DNA from: Sclerodactyla briareus
Taxonomy: Eukaryota; Echinodermata; Holothuroidea; Dendrochirotida; Sclerodactylidae
Length of the DNA: 64,000 bases
Direction: 5' to 3'
Assembly (NCBI GenBank): GCA_026419785.1
Contig: JAODTK010005592.1
Location: 228,434-292,433, forward strand
Below are positions 57,701 through 64,000 of the stretch, one piece after another. A program made the translations under genes and the position numbers. The stretch's first letter is position 1. Each line of letters opens with the position of its first letter. The notes beneath the pieces were generated by a model. That model worked only from the letters and a program-made list of their open reading frames with translations, did not search any database and had not been told where the DNA came from.

Positions 57701-58569
57701 GGATCTTTGTCCTATGAGAGGACATCCACTATTTAATTTTATGCACAGAAGCGCGCCGAAAGGGGTCGGGAGAACGCCCCGTATGAGAGTACGCATGACC
57801 GTCAGCTCCTTCAGGCCTTCCGTCGGGAAAGGAATTGAGTGCTCAATGTCACTTTGAATTCAGACCTCGCAGCGTGCGAAAAAAAAAAAGTTTTTGCCCG
57901 CTGTGGTGTGAATTGAAGAAACTATGGTGGTTTTGCGTTCTAGAATTTGGTGGGCATTCCTTATTATTTTCGTGTTGGTGTGAAACAAGATATTTGAAAG
58001 TCGACCATGTCCGAATGGGACCCTTGTCCTGGTGAGATCCATGAATCAGGCCTAATATTTGGTCTAAATGCTAGTCGTAGTAGTTCAACGAAAATCCTAA
58101 TTGTTTTAAGAGGAAAGGACGAGATATCTGAGGTCAACAGAATTCAATCTCCGGAAGTTGTGGACTGGTGAAAAGACTATGCCTCTTTTCCGATCAAGTT
58201 GGAATTGAGTCCGAATCATTGGTCAGGTTCATCTGCCACAGTTAAGAACCGTCAAGTACGATTCATATCTCGAAGTGAATTCGCTTGAAAACTAGCCGAA
58301 TTTTGACGAGTGTGAATTGGGACCACAGCCCCGTGCACCCGAACTCATTATAACAACCTCAAAGCATCGCCAGTTCGTGGATCTTTGAAGTTCTCTGTTT
58401 TTTCTCCTCTAGATGCAGGAGGATGGGTCGGCGTCCTATTGTGGGACATGAGAGATGGCAGATGTTTTGATCCTGATGAATCAAACAAACAGCTATTCCT
58501 GCCCCACGCGATCGGGCTGTCACTCCCAAGGCCAAGTTCATCGCGGCGTTCAGGGAACACGTGCCCCAG
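53859..58569 (+). CDS. CHST15-type (GalNAc4S-6ST-like) carbohydrate sulfotransferase, 5' part of gene
   Basis: Enzymes of this family move sulfate from PAPS to chondroitin/dermatan sulfate sugars in the Golgi lumen, as type II membrane proteins. Order seen: an N-terminal anchor (MRLMIGMIGIVVILIC), an acidic hydrophilic stem of about 280 residues, then C-W, RCMPYFYLLGMPKCGTTDL (the 5'-phosphosulfate loop) and KEPHWWTR, all hallmarks of human CHST15. Next come SASKYIL, LLWDMRDGRCFDPDE, and TPKAKFIAAFRE, which aligns to the stretch ending in RDPVERLYSDYL (3'-phosphate site). Exon 1 and exon 2 join at phase 0. The LYSDYL part and the C-terminal third are not visible before 64 kb. Single-base indels interrupt the frame in most exons, as in the fumarase. 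The family call is strong; the exact acceptor sugar is unknown. Confidence 0.88.
55345..55545 (+). CDS. sulfotransferase exon 2: PAPS-binding loop
   Basis: Acceptor tttttccag, donor GGCA-gtgagt. Reads VFKYVPPTFTPGYRGFCWTN, LRCMPYFYLLGMPKCGTTDL, WDRM, then (one base on) HPHIIRVLKEPHWWTRG. Human CHST15 has LRCLPHFYIIGQPKCGTTDL and KEPHWWTR. PKCGTTDL is the 5'-phosphosulfate-binding loop. One base is missing near 55490, between WDRM and HPHII. Confidence 0.93.
56634..56725 (+). CDS. sulfotransferase exon 3, probable
   Basis: Between tcccag and CTAG-gtgaga, one frame reads STVKKMIQQPASASKYIL and ends in phase 1. Position and wording fit the segment just before the conserved G-E/D-A-S-A-S motif in this family, and the next exon opens near such a motif. 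The upstream half of the exon is not recognisable, so the acceptor is tentative. Confidence 0.45.
57255..57395. repeat. dispersed repeat, partner of 17.88-18.05 kb
   Basis: See the 17880-18055 entry for the shared blocks. A G run at about 57219-57236 lies just upstream. The sequence is within the intron between sulfotransferase exons 3 and 4. Confidence 0.6.
58413..58569 (+). CDS. sulfotransferase exon 4
   Basis: Acceptor ttttttctcctctag, donor CCCCAG-gttaac. One frame gives EDGSAS, the next LLWDMRDGRCFDPDESNKQL and FLPHAI, a third AVTPKAKFIAAFREHVPQ. Family members have G-E/D-A-S-A-S-T-x-W-D, then a variable stretch, then (K/A)-A-(K/R)-(F/L)-I-x-x-(F/L)-R-(D/E)-P-V. Two single-base indels (near 58438 and 58516) would link the pieces. 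The exon ends just before the expected RLYSDYL. Confidence 0.75.
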
Positions 58570-59254
58570 GTTAACTTGTGATTCATCCTAGTATCACACT
58601 TCAAGTTTTGAAGAGGCTATGTCGTTGATTATAGAAACTGAGGAAAAGGGCGATCGTTTCAAGTAATTCGATATTATACGTATTTCGTCATCGTTACCTG
58701 CCAATGTACACAATTTCTCGTGAATACCGCGAGACGATTTTTGTTGTGACGGACTGACGATCCATTATTCGATGGGTGTGCTGGACGACAATCTCCTTGA
58801 GGTCTATCGAAAGCAAGGATGGTTTTAGAAGGCCCTTTCAGCGGCGTCAGACTGATCAAAATCATGGAGAATTGAGAATTCATGTTGGTCTTATTATGGA
58901 AGAGGGTGAGAACGCAACATTGTAATCAGACATAAATGCGACCGGTAGCTCTGAAATGCGTTCAGAACATACACACTTCGGAAACAACGAAACGAAACGC
59001 ATTTATACTCGCTATGTTGAACATATGGACACAATTTCAACGTTCAACAAATAGAAAACGCACGTTTGGGAATTAGGACGTTGTTAAGCACTTTTCAACA
59101 GTGATTCAAAATAGAAGGATACAAAAGTGATTCCTAAGCACCGGTGTATAGATGGCAGCCCGCTTTTAAGCCACTTCTCTTTCTAAGAGATTCTCACTGC
59201 CCGAGCTTTTCCGCGTATAGTTGATTCTTTTGCTGGCAGGAGGAATTTTGCCCA

Positions 59255-59745
59255 TCAACAGACGTGTGTATGTGTGTTGTGTGTTTTGTGTGTGACACGA
59301 TATCTGAAGAACGCAAGCACGAACCAGGTTCAACTTGGGTGTTTGGGTTGCACGTAGATGCGTATGGCGTTAGGTCAGGGTCATTTAAGGTCGTGAGAGG
59401 AACCCTCGAGAAGCTGTCCACCATATGTGAAGAAACAAAGTACCCTATGGAACTCAAACTTGGTATGTGATTGCAAATATGGTGAGATTGATCCCCATTG
59501 GTTTTTAGTGTTAGGTTAGGCCATTCGTGGTCACTATAGTCATCAAAGACAATCTTATATCTTGGCACGCATTTTGAGGATTCTGTGTGGAAAGCTTTGG
59601 TTTCTTCCGTGCGAACACATTTGGTTACCAAGGCGACCCCAGTGACCTTTGACCTTATTTAACCTCATTTGACCTTCCAACCGTGATTTTCGTGTGACCA
59701 GATTCGTCTTGTTGAGAAAGGCGTACTGGTAATTACATGTACATA
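59255..59745 (+). repeat. dispersed repeat with GT tract
   Basis: A GT tract, then GACACGATATCTGAAGAACG, GGTTCAACTTGGGTGTTTGG, TTAGGTCAGGGTCATTTAAG and GACCTTTGACCTTATTTAAC. It parallels 49565-49900. Confidence 0.7.
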
Positions 59746-60019
59746 CATAGACATCATTTGGGAAATATTTAGTATAGCGCCTCCCCACTGATGCTCAAAT
59801 GCTAAACAATGACAATTTAGTTAAAAACAAGTGTGATTTCAGGTGCAGGCACCTATTTAAAACAGTCAGTTGTTTAGTGAAATACGCACGTTACGAGGAA
59901 GATCTTGTAGGGGCTCTGCAAGCAAACGCAACGGTTCGGTCGCCAAGGCAATACGGGGTCCAATTCAATCCATGTCTGGACGGTGGTGCAGGATCAGATC
60001 CTTAACATAAGAGTGTTGT

Positions 60020-60370
60020 CTTTCAGAGCCTTGAACAAAATAAGCAGCACCTTAAATAGGAACACGGGAACCACAGGGAGCCAGTGAAGGGATTTCATTA
60101 GGTGGGACGTGTGTGTGTTTGGGGCAACTGAGACGAGCGGTGCGGTTCATATAAGTACCTACCCTCTGCATGTGTTTTAAGTAAGCGGGCAGTAAGACCG
60201 GCCACAAAGAGTTACAATTGTCAAGTTAACTCGTGATTAGGGCATGGGCAACGGATTTGGGGCTGCTTCGGTTTCAGCCGTTAAATACGGATGAATCCTT
60301 CCAAGGTGCCTAACATCTCATGGCCAGAAGAGCAGACATTTTTAACCTGATGCATTCATAGATATTCGCT
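60020..60370 (-). mobile_element. possible LINE-related remnant
   Basis: GGGAGCCAGTGAAGGGATTT, then AGTTACAATTGTCAAGTTAA and GATTAGGGCATGGGCAACGG resemble a dispersed sequence known to me from several animal genomes (agccagtgaag... ttgcagtagtcaag... ataagggcatg). The parent family is not certain. Confidence 0.35.
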
Positions 60371-60379
60371 TGTCAAAAT

Positions 60380-63300
60380 GACTCCAAAGATTACGAATCG
60401 GGGTCGGAAGGGGCCACAACAGGCTATTTCCAATCTAAAGTACCAATGGTGGGAAAGTTGCTACCTACACTATTATGTTCACGTACTATAACACTCCCAT
60501 CACAAGATGTTGTTCCAGTTACGAACCTTATGACTTTTAAGGGTCCAACAGCCTGAATCACCACTGAAATGTATGGATTTTTGAATCTTGCCATTGACAT
60601 CGGTGGCGATGGGAGCATTCTGGGGGTAATGCGAATGTGGAAAAAATGTTTGCCTTCGAACACCCATCTAGGATTTTTTTTACCTATTTGATATTTTGCC
60701 TCGTGGCTCCTCTGGCCTAATTTCTCGCAATGAACTACCATACTACTACTACGATACTCCTTGAACGATCACATTCTGTCCTCCAATATCCTTCGTGAGG
60801 GTTTGAGAAAGTTTCATCAAAAAATCGAAATATTAAGTGTCATAACAGAAAAAAAAATCAGTAGTTGATTGGGTACAGAACCTTCTGTAGAATGATTCAT
60901 TGCTCCCCACAATGATTTAGAACAAAATAATCGTTTTGAATACACGCTGGCCACTTTGCCACCTAAGTTAAAACGTCCGGTGATTGCTCGATTGCGAACC
61001 CAGGGGTGCGCGACCCAGCGTCAGTAATAACACTCTGGTCTCTGCCATTCTTCTGCCGCCTTCCACATTATATCGGTAAAAAAAATCACACAGTCGTTGT
61101 TACCAAAACACATCATCGATATTGGTTCCCACTCTATCGAGCGTTCTCATATTATCAGTTGATTTTTCATATTGTCGGTTTTCTTTATTACAGCCTACAA
61201 CGGCGGTGAACCTCAGTATTTCCTTTCTTCCTTTCTGCGTTACCATTATTTCACTTTTTTTTTTTTTTCGAAGAAATGGCGTCAACTGTAATTCTTTGAT
61301 CGATTTGTGCGATTTTCTCTCTCTGCAGATTGTACTCCTAGTCCGTGTATTTTTTCGAAAAAATTCCGTCCCCGCCGAGACCAGACCTTCCCGAATAACG
61401 TATAAGGGCGGGGGGAGCATTTCACGAGTGCGCGCAGAACCACAACCACACGCCAGAGGAAATGCGTCTTCAGATAGCGTTGGAAAACGGCGACATAGTA
61501 AGTATTTGCCTCGATATTCTGGGTACCGGGTAACCCATCGCGACCGCCATTTTAATTGTCAACCATCCGGATCCAACTCAATCATTTACACATTATTTTT
61601 TCGATAACATCCTACAACATACTAGAGAAACCTGTCGGCTATTCACCCGTACGAAATGTGTCAAATTGGGCACCAGTGACAGAAACACACTTCAAATTGG
61701 CGATATTGGCACAGGCCGAGTGACATTGGGGTAAAGTCTGCCCTTCTAGACCTAGTGTGGTGGAGGACGGGAACAACTGTAACACAGCAGTCCTGTTCCA
61801 ATGCACGGGTATGGCTATTTGGCCTTTAGACTCATTACCGAAATCCTCAATTTTCGTTACCCTTTCCTCTAGAGTTCCCCCACTGAATACGATACAAAAG
61901 TTGCCAGCCTACGATTTCATAGGTGGCGGACGCAAGATCGTGACATGACGCCGTAGCGACGATAATCGCGAAGTACACAGTGCCCACAAGGTTGGCAGTA
62001 GTTTTGCGAAAGAGCCAATTCCTGGAGCAGAAATGGAAGGAACTAGCACCCGGGTAGACACTATTATCCATGTGTACAAATTGCGGCATTAATCCCGCAT
62101 CCATGCCAAATTGATACTGTGTGATATCTCTCATAAAGCAATTCAACCTCCTTATTCATGAAGGTGATCGAGTTTATGACATTTTCTGTTGACCATTTAC
62201 TTTACTGGCTGACAGGCTTGTGAAGGGGGGGGGGGCGAGCATTCATGAATGTCCCCCCCCCGACCCTCGTCTTTGGAACAACCAGGTGTGATTCAAGGGT
62301 CTCCAATCACCTCGCGACGCTACTAATTTTGGGAATATCAAGAAGTTCTGAAGACCATCCTGTGTTGGGGTATTTCAGATGACTTCTTCGGGGTCATTGA
62401 TATCTCGCTAATAAATCTAAATACTACTTTCTTATTATTATTAGTTATGACCCTTCCTTCACTGTAACCCTTTTTCTCACACAACCTCGATTTCACATTC
62501 ATGCCATGAAACTACACAGTTCCTTCTGCGCATTTCTCGACGTATTCCTGATCGTAGTAATACGTGACCTGTCCCGGCTAGTCATTTCCCCCTGTTGAAG
62601 TCCGTGGTATCGGACACAACTCGGAAGTTGTGGAGACCCAGACCAGGATATTTACTCATATATATAATTCTCCCGATCTGATGAACGTGAACAAGACAAC
62701 AGTTTTGCCGCACACTAGTCTAGTTCGTTCGTTGGGCTTCAGAAAACGGAAAATCCTGAGAAAAAATTGGAGGCAACCTCACGGTGTTTACTCTATTTCG
62801 CATCCTGTTTCCTTCAACTTTCAGCTACATAACTCTTTAATAATTGAGTGTACGCCGGTTGTAGGAAAGGGGACCCTTAAGGAGACGGAGGGGGCGGTGT
62901 GTACGTTGATGGATTGTAAACTTGTTTACACCGACTGCAACGTCAAAGATTATGCAATGTACATTTTTGTTAAGGCAATATAGTCGGTCTATACTCCCTT
63001 CTCAAGTAAGGACCAGACGATCTTCTCTCCTGAACAACATGACCACTCAAGGACGTGAAAACCGCAAGAAAGATGATGGTCTGTTCAATGCATTGTCGCA
63101 CAGAGAGATTTGGTCCAGGGAGAAGTGGGGAGGGGGGGGGGGACCAAGGATGCGTGCCCTCATTTTAAGCGTCACCATCCCCATTGGCAAATAAATGCAA
63201 TTTGCGGCCCCTATTCAACATGCTGTGCGAATTTGATGAACACCAGCTGTAAAACGTCTACAGACAAGTAAAACTAGCGAATTTGTGTAATCAATTATCG

Positions 63301-64000
63301 CTCACAAGGGAGGGTCCGGGGGATTGGACCCCAACCCCTCCCACTGATTCCTTGAAGAAAGACATTTTCATGCGTCGTTTTGAAATATTCAACGATGGGG
63401 GAATCTTCAAAGGGGCATCGCGGTCACAATGTCGTAAGTCCAGTGGGACTTTCCAGTGTGTCCACTTTTTAATATATATTATTCCCTTAACGGGTGATTT
63501 AATCCGCAGCCAACTCGATGACGTGTTGTACACGTGTCACGACCGCGAATGCACGGGATGACCATCTAACCCTCAATATTTTTATTCCTAGGAGATTGGG
63601 CAAAGACTTCTGTTTGTGAGTGACTCGATTTTATTATAGAATCCCTAATCCTTGATACATAATTCGAATTCATACAAAAAACAGATCCGTTGAATGTTTC
63701 CACAATTTTCAAACCTAGAAGTTCGGAATGTTTCTAATTGCTTCTTCTGTTTCCTTTTTTTCTTCAGGGCGCCCCCCATGAATCGGGCATGTACTCGGCT
63801 TTGCGCGTGATTGCTGGACGTTTTTCCACGTGCAATACTCTTTAATACGATTGGTAGACTGCATCTAAACTGCTTGGAATTCATGCCCGCGGATATTAAA
63901 GTCCTGAATGGAAGTTGGAGTGTATGCCATTCATGTGGTCACGGAGTCATATACATTTTCGCTAGGAACACTCGTTAATGATATATAGATATATAATATA
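60380..64000. other. no gene recognised
   Basis: Contains T, G and C runs (61256, 62226, 62253, 63130). An acceptor-like tract before 63768 opens a short frame (GAPHESGMYSALRVIAGRF) that I cannot tie to the sulfotransferase or anything else. The missing sulfotransferase exons were looked for here and not found. Confidence 0.5.

Noticed and set aside
61122-61607. 161-codon plus-strand frame with a hydrophobic start
   Set aside because: Passes through a T run, ends in unrelated sequence, and shows neither the missing sulfotransferase motifs nor any other known family.

Overview
The window looks like nuclear DNA of a marine invertebrate animal, possibly a deuterostome such as an echinoderm or hemichordate. 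That placement is an inference from gene content and repeat style and is not firm. Supporting signs are small exons separated by kilobase introns with GT/AG borders, tRNA-derived SINEs, CR1-like LINE remnants, non-autonomous hAT elements, many microsatellites and long homopolymer runs. No operons, ribosome binding sites, CRISPR arrays or tRNA genes were found, and no LTR or Polinton-like element was recognised.

Three split genes can be supported. (1) From about 1.3 to 22.0 kb on the + strand lies the 3' two thirds of a class I (iron-sulfur) fumarate hydratase. Seven exons are visible. They carry two of the three 4Fe-4S cysteines and the catalytic Arg, Thr and Lys; the first exons lie beyond the left edge. 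(2) From 32.46 down to about 26.8 kb on the - strand is an unrecognised gene with a signal sequence and a long hydrophilic, low-complexity body. Two of its exons join in phase, and a 17-residue motif occurs twice. (3) From 53.86 to 58.57 kb on the + strand is the 5' part of a type II Golgi sulfotransferase of the CHST15 (GalNAc4S-6ST) type. It has a membrane anchor, an acidic stem of about 280 residues, the 5'-PAPS loop PKCGTTDL and the KEPHWWTR motif. Its last exons lie beyond the right edge or were not found.

The most unusual structure is in the fumarase intron that follows the exon ending [11 protein letters not shown]. The last 60 bp of that exon, the splice donor and about 22 bp of intron have been amplified into an array of about 14 further units (15.89-17.06 kb). 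Each unit keeps the peptide-coding sequence and most keep a GT donor. Several fumarase and sulfotransferase exons need single-base indels to read through, while three fumarase exons are clean or carry a pair of indels that cancel. That looks more like uncorrected long-read sequence than gene decay.

Most of the rest is repeats: two hAT-type elements with 8-bp target duplications (147-1246 and 9646-11594), a 308-bp satellite (3.54-5.2 kb) with solitary relatives, two SINE families, a 650-bp dispersed repeat present twice, a terminal-inverted-repeat MITE near 38 kb, tandem duplications at 41.6-43.3 kb, and LINE fragments near 2.1-2.7, 5.3-5.7 and 35.7-36.4 kb. Long stretches of 31-64 kb hold no gene that can be supported.
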